From Streptomyces pyxinicus (lineage in GTDB: Bacteria > Actinomycetota > Actinomycetes > Streptomycetales > Streptomycetaceae): 64,000 nucleotides of DNA. The translations under genes and the position numbers were made by a program. Below, piece after piece: positions 1-7,519 of this stretch. The stretch's first letter is position 1. Each line of letters begins with the position of its first letter. The notes below the pieces were generated by a model. It ran no database searches and was not told where the DNA came from. It was given only the letters and a program-made list of their open reading frames with translations. The stretch covers positions 1 to 64,000 of the forward strand of contig NZ_JANUGP010000030.1 in NCBI RefSeq assembly GCF_024753135.1, in the 5' to 3' direction.

Positions 1-94
1 GGGGAGGGGGGGGACCCGGGGGGGTGGGGGGGGGGGGAGGGGGGGGGGGGGGGGGGGGGTGGGGGGGGGGGGGGGGGGGGGGGGGTTGGCGACG
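1..94. repeat. poly-G low-complexity edge
   Basis: Almost pure G with a few A, C and T interruptions, followed directly by the 28-bp tandem repeats. No gene can be read in it. A tract this long at the very edge of a window could be a real G-run or an assembly or basecalling artefact at a contig end; the sequence alone cannot separate these. Confidence 0.7.
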
Positions 95-430
95 GGGACG
101 CCGGGTCCTGTCGAGCCGCTGACGGTGGCGGGTTTGTGCCGGGTCGCCGACGGTGGCGGGTTTGTGCCGGGTCGCCGACGGTGGCGGGTTTGTGCCGGGT
201 CGCCGACGGTGGCGGGTTTGTGCCGGGTCGCCGACGGTGGCGGGTTTCTGTCGGGTCGCCGACCGTGGCGGGTCCTGTCGAGCCGCCGACGGTGGCGGGT
301 TTGTGCCGGGTCGCCGACCGTGCCGGGTTCTGCCGGGCCGACGGTGCCGGGCCGCCCGCCGGTGCCGGGTTCCGCCGGGGCGGATGGTGCCGACTGCCGC
401 CGGGGCGGCGACGCCGGGTCGAATGCGGCC
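95..430. repeat. 28-bp tandem minisatellite, about 7 units
   Basis: Units of 28 bp (core GACGGTGGCGGGTTTGTGCC then GGGTCGCC) begin at 121, 149, 177, 205 and 233, with a 27-bp variant at 261 and another full unit at 288. Units 1-4 are identical; later ones diverge. The unit length is not a multiple of three, so no single reading frame runs through the array with a repeated peptide. Fragments of the core (GACGGTGCCGGG) recur at about 341, 595 and 660, so the stretch from 95 to about 900 looks like an ageing array. No convincing gene is present from 1 to 972. Confidence 0.8.
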
Positions 431-972
431 GGCGGTGCCGGTCCTGGCTGACTGGTGGTGCGGGGTGTTACGGGACTGACGGTGCGGGTCCCGTAGGCCG
501 CGAGCGCTGGACCCCGCCGGGCGCCGGCATCAGGCCCTACCGAGCCGAGGAAGCCAGGTTCCGCTGGGCTGGTGACGCCGAGTCGAACTCGACTGACGGT
601 GCCGGGTCCGGGCCCGATCGACGGTACCGGGCTACGCCGAACCGGTGGTGCGTGGGCCGACGGTGCCGGGTGTCGCCGGGCGCTCGACGCCGGGGCCCAT
701 CTGCCAAGCGGCACGCGACCCCGCCGGGCCGGGGCAGCGCCGGAACGCTTCGGGCCGAGGGCATCTGGTCCAGCCTCACCGAAGACGCGGAGTCCCCACG
801 GATCGAGGGCGCCCGGTCCGACCTGACCGTGGACACCGGGCCCCGGATGACAGGAGGCGCCCGCTCCCGCGCCGCCAAGGACACCGGGCCCCTCTGAACG
901 AAGGGCGCCCGGTGATCGGGGGTGTGGGTGGCGAAGCCCCCACCACGCGCGGCGAAGCCGCGCAGAAACAGA

Positions 973-1016
973 GATGGCGAGCCGGTCCGCGCTTTCCGCG
1001 GACAAGACTCGCCATC
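973..1016 (-). terminator. two-tier hairpin downstream of tRNA-Lys
   Basis: The outer stem pairs GATGGCGAG (973-981) with CTCGCCATC (1008-1016). The inner stem pairs GTCCGCG (985-991) with CGCGGAC (997-1003). It lies 7 nt beyond the 3' end of tRNA-Lys on the same strand, as expected for its terminator or 3' processing end. There is no clear U-run, which is common in Streptomyces. Confidence 0.7.
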
Positions 1017-1023
1017 GCCATCG

Positions 1024-1097
1024 TGCGCCGCCAGGGACTCGAACCCCGGACCCGCTGATTAAGAGTCAGCTGCTCTAACCAACTGAGCTAGCGGCGC
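1024..1097 (-). tRNA. tRNA-Lys (CTT anticodon)
   Basis: The minus strand folds as a full cloverleaf. The acceptor stem GCGCCGC pairs with GCGGCGC, with discriminator A at 1024. The anticodon loop reads CTCTTAA with CTT in the centre (codon AAG), and the T-arm carries GGTTCGAGTCC. CCA is not encoded. The first 10 nt of the tRNA overlap the 3' end of the upstream gene, whose TAG stop is the TAG formed by positions 8-10 of the tRNA. Confidence 0.95.
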
Positions 1098-1663
1098 CTG
1101 CTGACGTCGTAGACCTTAGCATCCTGATCGGCGGGAGGAAAAATCGATATCCGCACCGCCGACCGGGCGGCACGTACCGCCGCCCAGAGCACGACTTCGG
1201 GGCCGGGCAGCCAGGGATGCCGGGTGTCGGGGGCGACCAGCCAGCGGGCCGTGCCCGAGTCCTCCGCGCAGCCCGGCGCCGGGACGGTCACCGCGTCGCC
1301 GGGCCCGTGGCACAGCAGCGGCGGCACCGCGTCGGCCCGGCAGGCGTGGGAGCCCCACTCCTCCCAGGACATCAGCGAGGGCAGCCGCTGGGCCGTACCG
1401 GGGGAGGTGAACAGCAGCACACGGCCCCGGAACATCGCGACCGGACCCGAGCCGGGGCCGTCCTCCCATAACCGGTCCAGCATCCGCCGCCCGAAGATCG
1501 CCGGCGCGCTCACCACGTCGAAGACGGTGCCGCAGGGCAGGGCGACCGGGGCGTCCGGCTGCTCCTCCCCGTGGGCCGGCGCGCCGCGCGGGAATGTTCT
1601 CGCCGAGGCCAGCCAGGCGGCGCCGTCGGCGGTGGCACAGGTGACGTCCGGTGTGCTGCTCAT
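1088..1663 (-). CDS. conserved actinobacterial protein, primase/polymerase-like annotation
   Basis: A 191-residue protein beginning MSSTPDVTCA. Its C-terminal half is strongly ordered (LLFTSPGTAQRLP, MSWEEWGSH, LLCHGPGDAVTVP, APDTRHPWLPGPE, RSAVRISIFPP, DQDAKVYDVSRRR). As I recall, close relatives in Streptomyces are annotated as 'bifunctional DNA primase/polymerase' because of weak similarity to Prim-Pol N-terminal domains. I cannot see catalytic acidic motifs that prove that activity, so the function is open. The ATG at 1663 is chosen because the sequence upstream of it is not conserved-looking. The last 10 nt run into the tRNA-Lys gene on the same strand, so transcript processing at the tRNA 5' end would remove the stop codon. 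Confidence 0.75.
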   Translation of the reverse strand: MSSTPDVTCATADGAAWLASARTFPRGAPAHGEEQPDAPVALPCGTVFDVVSAPAIFGRRMLDRLWEDGPGSGPVAMFRGRVLLFTSPGTAQRLPSLMSWEEWGSHACRADAVPPLLCHGPGDAVTVPAPGCAEDSGTARWLVAPDTRHPWLPGPEVVLWAAVRAARSAVRISIFPPADQDAKVYDVSRRR

Positions 1664-1785
1664 GTCGTCAACAAGTACCGGTAGTGAGCGCTTGGTTCCC
1701 CTGGGTTGCCGAAAACCGGGACAGGGGCACGCGCGACGGAGTATCTTGCCCGCCCGGCATATGCCAGGTGCGGACTGACAGCGGT

Positions 1786-2154
1786 CTACAGCGGATCCGC
1801 GGACACCCGCCCCTCGTCGCCGCCCCGCATCAGGTCCCGGCCGAACTCGACCATCTTCTTCGCGTAGTCCTCGGTCCACTCCGCGCGGTCGGCGATGTCC
1901 CCCGGGGTGAGCCGGTCGAAGCGGCGCGGGTCGGCGAGCTGGGCCGCCGCCATCGCCTGGAACTCCACGGCCCGGTCGGCGGCGGCGCGGAACGCCTGGG
2001 CCAGTTCGGTGGCCCGGGACAGCAGGGCGCGCGGATCCTCGATCGACTCCAGGTCGAAGAAGTGCTCGGGATCCGAGGACGCCTCCGCGGGCTCGAAGAG
2101 CAGGGGCGCGGGGCGTAGCCGCGGTTCATGAGGACGCGGCGTGGGCTCCGCCAT
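1786..2154 (-). CDS. conserved hypothetical protein (122 aa)
   Basis: Starts MAEPTPRPHEPRLRPAPLLF. A proline-rich head of about 30 residues is followed by an alpha-helical body rich in Ala and acidic residues (HFFDLESIEDPRALL, ELAQAFRAAADRAVEFQAMA, WTEDYAKKMVEFGRDL). There is no signal peptide, membrane segment or known motif. I do not recognise a family; the helical body suggests a small cytoplasmic, perhaps oligomeric, protein. It lies 122 bp upstream of the primase-like gene on the same strand. The palindrome GGCATATGCC (1757-1766) sits in the gap between the two. Confidence 0.6.
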   Translation of the reverse strand: MAEPTPRPHEPRLRPAPLLFEPAEASSDPEHFFDLESIEDPRALLSRATELAQAFRAAADRAVEFQAMAAAQLADPRRFDRLTPGDIADRAEWTEDYAKKMVEFGRDLMRGGDEGRVSADPL

Positions 2155-2290
2155 GTCTGGTCTCCTCCTCGTTCGTTCGCTCGGCACCGCCTTCCGGCGG
2201 ACCACCGTCCATTCTCCCGCGCCCACGCAAGGGGCCCCCATGGCCGCGGTTTCACCCGCCGTCGACGCCGACGCGGCCCGGGTTCCGGGC

Positions 2291-3628
2291 TTACGGCCGC
2301 CAGGTCACCCGGTGTTCCGCCAGATGAGCCAGCACCGCGTGATTGGCCTCCCAGCCGTCCGGGAACTTCACCAGGGTTCCCAGCTGGACCGGTTCCGTGG
2401 ACGGGTAGTCGTCCAGCAGCTCGGTGACGCCGGCGCGGCAGACGACGACGCAGGCGTGCCGGTGCCGGGAGGCCAGGACGCACAGGCGGCCGGTCTCCAG
2501 ATGGAAGGCGGTGGCGTCGGGGCGCCCGGAGAGCGGGTGCAGGACGACCGTGACGTCGTACTCGCGGCCCTGCAACCGGTTCGCGGTGTCCACCGTCACG
2601 CCGGACACCCCGAGGTCGGCCAGGGCCGCGCGGACCGCCGCCGCCTGGTCGCGGTGGGCGGTGCCGACGGCGATCCGGCCGGCGGTGAGCGGCACGGGGT
2701 CGGGGGAGCGCTCGGAGACGGCCGCGCCGCCCCGGTCCAGCAGCCGCCGTACGACCGCCGCGACCGCGCGCACCGCCTCCGGGTCCGTGCGCGGGGTGTG
2801 CCGGGCGGGCAGCTCCAGCAGGCCCCAGCCGGAGCCCGCCGCCTCGTCGATCACCCGGTCCGGGCCCGAGCCGTCGGAGGGCACCGCGAAGGACAGCCGG
2901 CGGTCGCCGTGCCCGGTGCCGCTGCGGAACGGGGTGAAGGGGTAGAACGCGTCCGAGACCAGCGGCGCCGCCGAGGCGGGCAGCCGCCAGGACACCGGCA
3001 GCCGGTGCTGGGGCAGCCCCGGATTGTGCGCCAGCAGCGTGCTGACCGCCGAGGCCGACGGGTCGTACGACAGCCCCGCCCACTGCTCGCTGCCGACGAT
3101 CGCGAACGGGTCGAGCTGCCCCGGGTCGCCCACGAACAGCGCCCGCTCGAACAGCCCGGCCACGGCGAGCAGCGCGTCCGAGCGCATCTGGTACGCCTCG
3201 TCCACGATCGCGTGCTGCCAGGGCTCGTCCACCGTCACGTGCGCCCACTTCGCGGCCGTGGACAGCACCACCGGCAGACCGGCCAGGTCGGCCGCCTTCG
3301 CCGACGTCCGCACGTGCGGCAGCGCGTCCAGCGCCTTGTCGTAGGCGTCCGCGTCGCTGCTGTGCAGCCGGCCCACCGGCAGCTCCGGGTCCTTCTCCGC
3401 GAGCCGCAGCACCAGGTCGTCCACCTGCGCGTTGGTCTGCGCGACCACCATCAGGGACCGTCCCGCGCCGGCCAGTTCCAGCGCGGCGCGGACCACCAGC
3501 GTGGACTTGCCGGCGCCGGGCGGGGAGTCCACCACCACACCCCGCTCGGTGCCGTGCAGGGTGTCGTGCAGGATCGCGTCCGTGGCGCGGGCGGCGGCGG
3601 CTCCGGGCTCGAAGTCGACGGTCGTCAC
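2291..3628 (-). CDS. SF1 (Upf1/Dna2-like) helicase
   Basis: A 445-residue P-loop helicase. Visible motifs: Walker A SPPGAGKS (residues 35-42, Lys41), motif Ia AQTNAQVDD (63-71), Walker B VDEAY (142-146), motif III GDPGQLDPF (167-175), SWRLP (213-217), motif V DTANRLQGREYDV (347-359) and motif VI LASRHRHACVVV (385-396). The TANRLQGREYD and ASRHRHA patterns are those of Upf1-like SF1B helicases rather than UvrD/RecB. It has no nuclease or accessory domain of its own. It starts with GTG at 3628, overlapping the TGA of the preceding gene (GTGA), so translation should be coupled. It is probably the motor subunit of a complex with the two upstream proteins, acting on DNA ends or flaps; that role is inferred. 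Confidence 0.85.
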   Translation of the reverse strand: MTTVDFEPGAAAARATDAILHDTLHGTERGVVVDSPPGAGKSTLVVRAALELAGAGRSLMVVAQTNAQVDDLVLRLAEKDPELPVGRLHSSDADAYDKALDALPHVRTSAKAADLAGLPVVLSTAAKWAHVTVDEPWQHAIVDEAYQMRSDALLAVAGLFERALFVGDPGQLDPFAIVGSEQWAGLSYDPSASAVSTLLAHNPGLPQHRLPVSWRLPASAAPLVSDAFYPFTPFRSGTGHGDRRLSFAVPSDGSGPDRVIDEAAGSGWGLLELPARHTPRTDPEAVRAVAAVVRRLLDRGGAAVSERSPDPVPLTAGRIAVGTAHRDQAAAVRAALADLGVSGVTVDTANRLQGREYDVTVVLHPLSGRPDATAFHLETGRLCVLASRHRHACVVVCRAGVTELLDDYPSTEPVQLGTLVKFPDGWEANHAVLAHLAEHRVTWRP

Positions 3629-5214
3629 AGCACATCCCCCTCGGTGACGGTGTCGGGCGCCTCGGCCACCGGCTCGCCGGGCGGCCCGCCGTGGGTCCAG
3701 GGCGTCTCCTCCGGGTCGGGCAGCTTCGCCCCGCCGCGCTGCTCGTGCTCGAACAGCGTGAAGCAGACCCGGTCGCCCTTCTCCGGCACCGAACCCGGCT
3801 CCGGCTCCTTCCCGCGGCCCATCTTGTCCAGGATGCGCAGCACCAGGCCGCCCCCGTCCGCGTAACCGGCGAACTCCGCCGACTGGGGTCTGCCGCCCAG
3901 CGAACGGAACACCTTCGCGCGCTCCGCCAGCCGGGGCTCGTCGTCCGTGCGGACGGTCACCAGCGGGCGCGGGCTCGGCCGCCTGCCCTCGCTGTACGCC
4001 ATCACCACATCGGTGACCTCGCCCGCGAAGGCCTCGCCGGCCAGCCGCCGCCCGGCCATCTCCAGCGGGTCGTCCAACGCCTCCTGCGCCTCCAGACGGG
4101 CCTGCTCGCGCTCGCGCGTGGCCAGCTTGTTCGCCGCCGTCACCGCGTCGTCCCGGCGCGGCTGCGGCGGCTCGCCGGCCAGCACCCGGTCGCGGTGCCC
4201 GGTGAACGACCAGCGGTCCCGGGTCCAGCGCTCCGCCACCCGGGCGCCCTCGGGCAGCGCCCACAGCAGGTCCAGGCCCCGCCAGACCGCGTCCCAGGTG
4301 GGCCGCGTCCGGCTCTCGACCAGCTCGCGGACCGCCCGCTCGGCGACGGTGAGCGCGGCCAGCCGCTCGTCCGCCTCCACCGGGTCCTCGGCGGCGGCGA
4401 GGGCGGTACGCGCACGGTCGTAGCGCTCGAACGCCGGGGCCAGCAGCTTGTTGTCGAACGCCGGGTCGGTGGCCGGGCCGGCCGGCGGGCACAGCAACTG
4501 CCCGGCCGCGTCCCGCGCCAGCTCGGCCCGCCGGGCCGCCTCGGCGCCGCTGGTGCCCGCGGGCGGGTCGATCCAGGCCAGCAGCGCGCCCAGGTGCTGG
4601 TCCTCCAGGCCGGACTGGCCGGTCGCCCAGTGCCGGGAGAGCAGGTCGGTCAGTGCGAGCAGCAGCGAGGAGCCGGGCACCCGGGCCCGCTCGCCGTAGT
4701 GCGTCAGCCAGCGGCCCAGCAGCGGCACCCGGGGCGGTGCCGGGTAGGGCGCCTCCGGGTCCTGCTCGGCGGTACGGCGAAAGCGCGTGGAGCGGCCGAG
4801 CAGCCGCACCAGGTCGAGGCCGGCCCGGCTCGGCACGATCAGCTGGGGTGCGTCCGCGCACAGCTCCGTCTCGACCTTGACCCGCTTGCCGGTCTCCGGG
4901 TCGGTCTCGGTGCGCTCGGCCGCCTCCACCGACTGCGCGTAGGAGTCGAGGTACGGCAGGATGACATCGGCGAGTTCGGCCAGGAACGTGAAGCGCAGGT
5001 CGCGGTCGCGGGGCTGCGGCACGACCAGCAGCCGGGGCGCGTCCCGGTCGGTGCCGACCAGCGCGCCGAGCGGGGCGCCCGCCTCACCGGCCGTGATGAG
5101 CGGCACGAACACCAGCGGGCGGTCGGACAGATGCCGGTGCCGGACGGTCGCGGCGGCCCGCGCGCACCCGCTGTCGACGGCCTCCAGCCGGGCGAGGGTG
5201 GTGATCAGGGACAT
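3625..5214 (-). CDS. unknown 529-aa protein between nuclease and helicase
   Basis: Begins MSLITTLARLEAVDSGCARA. The N-terminal 150 residues look like an alpha/beta fold (RPLVFVPLITAGEAGAPLGA, APRLLVVPQPRDRDLRFTFL). The middle is mostly helical, with a charged stretch around residues 380-400 (ANKLATREREQARLEAQEAL) that could be a short coiled coil. The C-terminus is beta-rich and acidic. I recognise no family and see no ATPase or nuclease motif. It overlaps the nuclease gene by 10 nt and the helicase gene by 4 nt, so the three are almost certainly one translation unit. The position suggests a scaffold or DNA-binding subunit joining nuclease and helicase; this is inference. Confidence 0.85.
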   Translation of the reverse strand: MSLITTLARLEAVDSGCARAAATVRHRHLSDRPLVFVPLITAGEAGAPLGALVGTDRDAPRLLVVPQPRDRDLRFTFLAELADVILPYLDSYAQSVEAAERTETDPETGKRVKVETELCADAPQLIVPSRAGLDLVRLLGRSTRFRRTAEQDPEAPYPAPPRVPLLGRWLTHYGERARVPGSSLLLALTDLLSRHWATGQSGLEDQHLGALLAWIDPPAGTSGAEAARRAELARDAAGQLLCPPAGPATDPAFDNKLLAPAFERYDRARTALAAAEDPVEADERLAALTVAERAVRELVESRTRPTWDAVWRGLDLLWALPEGARVAERWTRDRWSFTGHRDRVLAGEPPQPRRDDAVTAANKLATREREQARLEAQEALDDPLEMAGRRLAGEAFAGEVTDVVMAYSEGRRPSPRPLVTVRTDDEPRLAERAKVFRSLGGRPQSAEFAGYADGGGLVLRILDKMGRGKEPEPGSVPEKGDRVCFTLFEHEQRGGAKLPDPEETPWTHGGPPGEPVAEAPDTVTEGDVL

Positions 5215-6488
5215 GAGACCGCCCCCCGCCCACCGGGTACGGCCTTCTCGGGCCGCTCGTCGGATACGGCCGCCTCTGCCCTCCCGTGGGGCCCGGCCGC
5301 CTCGGCCCGCGCGTGGGGTACGGCCGCCTCCGCCAGCGCCTCCGCGCGCAGTCTCGCCGCCCGGCGCAGGGCGGCCACCGCCGGGTCGTCCGGGTCGCCG
5401 CTCTCGCCGCGGGCCGCCGCGAGGACGTCCCCGACCGTGGCAAGCCCGCCCAGCTCGGCCCGCAGCGGGCGGCCGAGCCGGGTGACCGCGCCGGCCGCGC
5501 GGGAGCGTTCCCGGCAGTGGAAGGCCAGCTCGCAGGCGGCCAGGCACTCCGGCGCGTACTCCGCCGGTACGGCCTCCACGGCGGCCGTCAGCTCCTCGGG
5601 GTCTTGGTCGGGCGCGAAGCAGGTGCCCTCCGGCAGGGCGCCGGCGATCTCCTCGACGCGGGTGAGCCGGGCCAGCTGGCGGGCGGTGACGGCGCGCTGC
5701 TTGCGGACGTCCACGGCGGAGCCCGCGGGCAGGTTGGAGAAGTCCTTGGGGCACACCAGCAGCACCCGATGCCGTACCGGCGGGGCGGGGTCGAGGCGGG
5801 CGGCGACCTCCTCCAGCGCCAGTACGTACACCGCGGCCTGCCGGGCGGCGGCGCCCACCTTCGCCGGGTCGGCGGCGCCGTCCAGCATCGGGAAGGACTT
5901 GATCTCCACCACCGACCAGCTGCCGTCCGGGTGCACCACGACCGCGTCCGGCTCCAGGAAGGCGAGCGAGCCGGCCACGTCCAGCGCGAGCATCGGGTGG
6001 TCCAGCAGGGTCCAGCCGCCCGCGCGCGTGGCCTCGCGCAGCGCCAGCGCCGTCCGCGCGGTGCGCCCCTCCGGGCCGTGCGCGGTCAGGTCGGGCAGCG
6101 CGGCGCCCTCGGGCGGTGCCGCGCCGGGGTCCAGGCGGGCGTGGGCCAGGCGGAGCAGCTCGGCGCCGTCGTCCGCCTTCACCCTCGCCTCGAACGCGTT
6201 GCCCCGGGTCAGCGCGAACTGCGACTGCCCGAAACCGGACGGCGCGCCCAGCGCGCTCGCCAGCCGGGCCTTGTCCACCCCGGCGCCGTCCAGGATCGCC
6301 CGCCGCGCGCAGCCCGGGTTCGCGGCGAGCGCCGCGAGGGCGCGCGCGTCCAGCGACTTGGCCGGTACGTCGGGACCGCGCAGCTCAGCGAGCCGGTGCC
6401 GGAGCGCCGTCCCCCGCGTCCGTGGGGGCGGTGTCCGGTTCGCCTCCGGCGTCGAGCCGCGATGCGCGCTGCCGTGGAATTCGCTCAC
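5205..6488 (-). CDS. RecB/Cas4-like PD-(D/E)XK nuclease with probable Fe-S cluster
   Basis: A 427-residue protein (GTG start VSEFHGSAHRG). RecB-family nuclease motifs are all visible: motif I RGNAFEA (Glu100), motif II EPDAVVV (Asp181), motif III VVEIKSF (Glu195, Lys197) and the QxxxY motif (Gln217, Tyr221). One cysteine before the core (Cys60, in NPGCARRAIL) and three after it (Cys315, Cys319, Cys325, spacing C-x3-C-x5-C) match the layout of the 4Fe-4S pocket of Cas4, AddB and Dna2, although those usually have C-x2-C-x5-C. The C-terminal 50 residues are a repetitive Ala/Arg/Glu tail. It overlaps the upstream PAP2 gene by 104 nt in another frame and the next gene by 10 nt. In-frame starts further upstream exist (GTG 6512, TTG 6518); there is no clear ribosome site for any of them. 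Confidence 0.85.
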   Translation of the reverse strand: MSEFHGSAHRGSTPEANRTPPPRTRGTALRHRLAELRGPDVPAKSLDARALAALAANPGCARRAILDGAGVDKARLASALGAPSGFGQSQFALTRGNAFEARVKADDGAELLRLAHARLDPGAAPPEGAALPDLTAHGPEGRTARTALALREATRAGGWTLLDHPMLALDVAGSLAFLEPDAVVVHPDGSWSVVEIKSFPMLDGAADPAKVGAAARQAAVYVLALEEVAARLDPAPPVRHRVLLVCPKDFSNLPAGSAVDVRKQRAVTARQLARLTRVEEIAGALPEGTCFAPDQDPEELTAAVEAVPAEYAPECLAACELAFHCRERSRAAGAVTRLGRPLRAELGGLATVGDVLAAARGESGDPDDPAVAALRRAARLRAEALAEAAVPHARAEAAGPHGRAEAAVSDERPEKAVPGGRGAVSCP

Positions 6489-7326
6489 CCGCGGAAGTCT
6501 GGCATCCGGCACTGACAATCGGGGAACCCGTGACCGCCGGGACGGGTGCGGAGCGTGGGAACAGCCGGGCGCGCAGCGCGTCCGCGGCCCGGGTGACCCG
6601 CGGTGCCAGCAGCAGGCCGACGCCCATCACGGCGACGCCCGCGACGGCGTCCAGGAAGTAGTGGTTGGCGGTGCCCATGACGACGATCGCGGTCAGCAGC
6701 GGGTAGGCCACGCCGAGGACCTTCGTCAGGCAGTTGCCGCCGAAGCGCCACAGCATGACCCCGCACCACAGCGCCCAGCCGACGTGCAGGCTCGGCATCG
6801 CCGCGTACTGGTTGGTCATGCCGCCCATGCCCCGGGGCGCGCTGGCCTCGCCGCCCCACCAGCCGTACGAGCTGTACTGGGCCATCGTGTCCACGAAGCC
6901 GTGTCCGGCGGACAGCAGCCGGGGCGGACAGGTCGGCAGCAGCGTGAAGCCGATCAGGCCGATGAACGTGGACGTCATCAGCCAGGTCCGGGCCGCCCGG
7001 TAGTGCGCGGCACGGGACCGGAACAGCCAGACGAGCACGACGGGCGTGACCAGGTAGTGCAGCGAGGCGTACCAGAAGTCGGCCGGTATCCCGATCCAGG
7101 GCTCGCGCGTGAACAGCCGGTTCAGCGGGTGCTCGGCGTTCAGGTACAGCGTCTTCTCGACGCGCAGGATCGCCAGGCCGTGGTCGACGGCGCCGGAGAC
7201 GTCTCCGCGCGCGAGGAGGCGGCCGGCCGAGTAGCAGCCGTAGACCAGGACGATCAGCGGCAGCTCGGTCCACCAGCGCAACCGGGGAGGTGCCACCTCG
7301 GTGCCCGGTGTCTCGGTCTGCGGCAT
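6385..7326 (-). CDS. PAP2-family integral membrane phosphatase/transferase
   Basis: A 313-residue polytopic membrane protein with about six hydrophobic segments. The PAP2 signature is visible as MPSLHVGWALW and GTANHYFLDAVAG, which hold the catalytic His and the second His/Asp region. Such proteins hydrolyse or transfer phospho-groups on lipid substrates such as phosphatidate or prenyl diphosphates, and the length and layout resemble inositol-phosphorylceramide-synthase-like PAP2 proteins. The last 60 residues are a polar, low-complexity tail. The final 104 nt overlap the nuclease gene start. The overlap may be real, or the tail may simply be a weakly constrained extension. Confidence 0.85.
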   Translation of the reverse strand: MPQTETPGTEVAPPRLRWWTELPLIVLVYGCYSAGRLLARGDVSGAVDHGLAILRVEKTLYLNAEHPLNRLFTREPWIGIPADFWYASLHYLVTPVVLVWLFRSRAAHYRAARTWLMTSTFIGLIGFTLLPTCPPRLLSAGHGFVDTMAQYSSYGWWGGEASAPRGMGGMTNQYAAMPSLHVGWALWCGVMLWRFGGNCLTKVLGVAYPLLTAIVVMGTANHYFLDAVAGVAVMGVGLLLAPRVTRAADALRARLFPRSAPVPAVTGSPIVSAGCQTSAGERIPRQRASRLDAGGEPDTAPTDAGDGAPAPAR

Positions 7327-7519
7327 CCGATCGCCCTCCCCCTGCTCGCTGTACGGCGCGCCCCGGCGGGCGACCGTGCCACTTTACGATGTTCGTACGC
7401 CGCCCCCGCAGGCGCTTCGGTCCTCCAAGACGCCGAGAGCGGCCGACGGGTTGCCCCGGACGGGTGAGCGATGATGGAGGGGACTCGGCATATCACCCTT
7501 TCGTCGGAGAGGTCTCTTC

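Noticed and set aside
121..315. 28-bp repeats as a CRISPR array
   Set aside because: The units are directly adjacent with no spacers and no cas genes nearby.
12..900. Arg/Gly/Pro-rich open frames in the repeat region
   Set aside because: They arise from the GC-rich repeats; the unit length breaks frame, and no ribosome site or known protein pattern is present.
3691..7467. Very long plus-strand open frame opposite the nuclease-helicase genes
   Set aside because: Antisense shadow typical of 70%+ GC DNA; composition is Arg/Gly/Gln-rich with no domain, whereas the minus strand encodes clear motifs.
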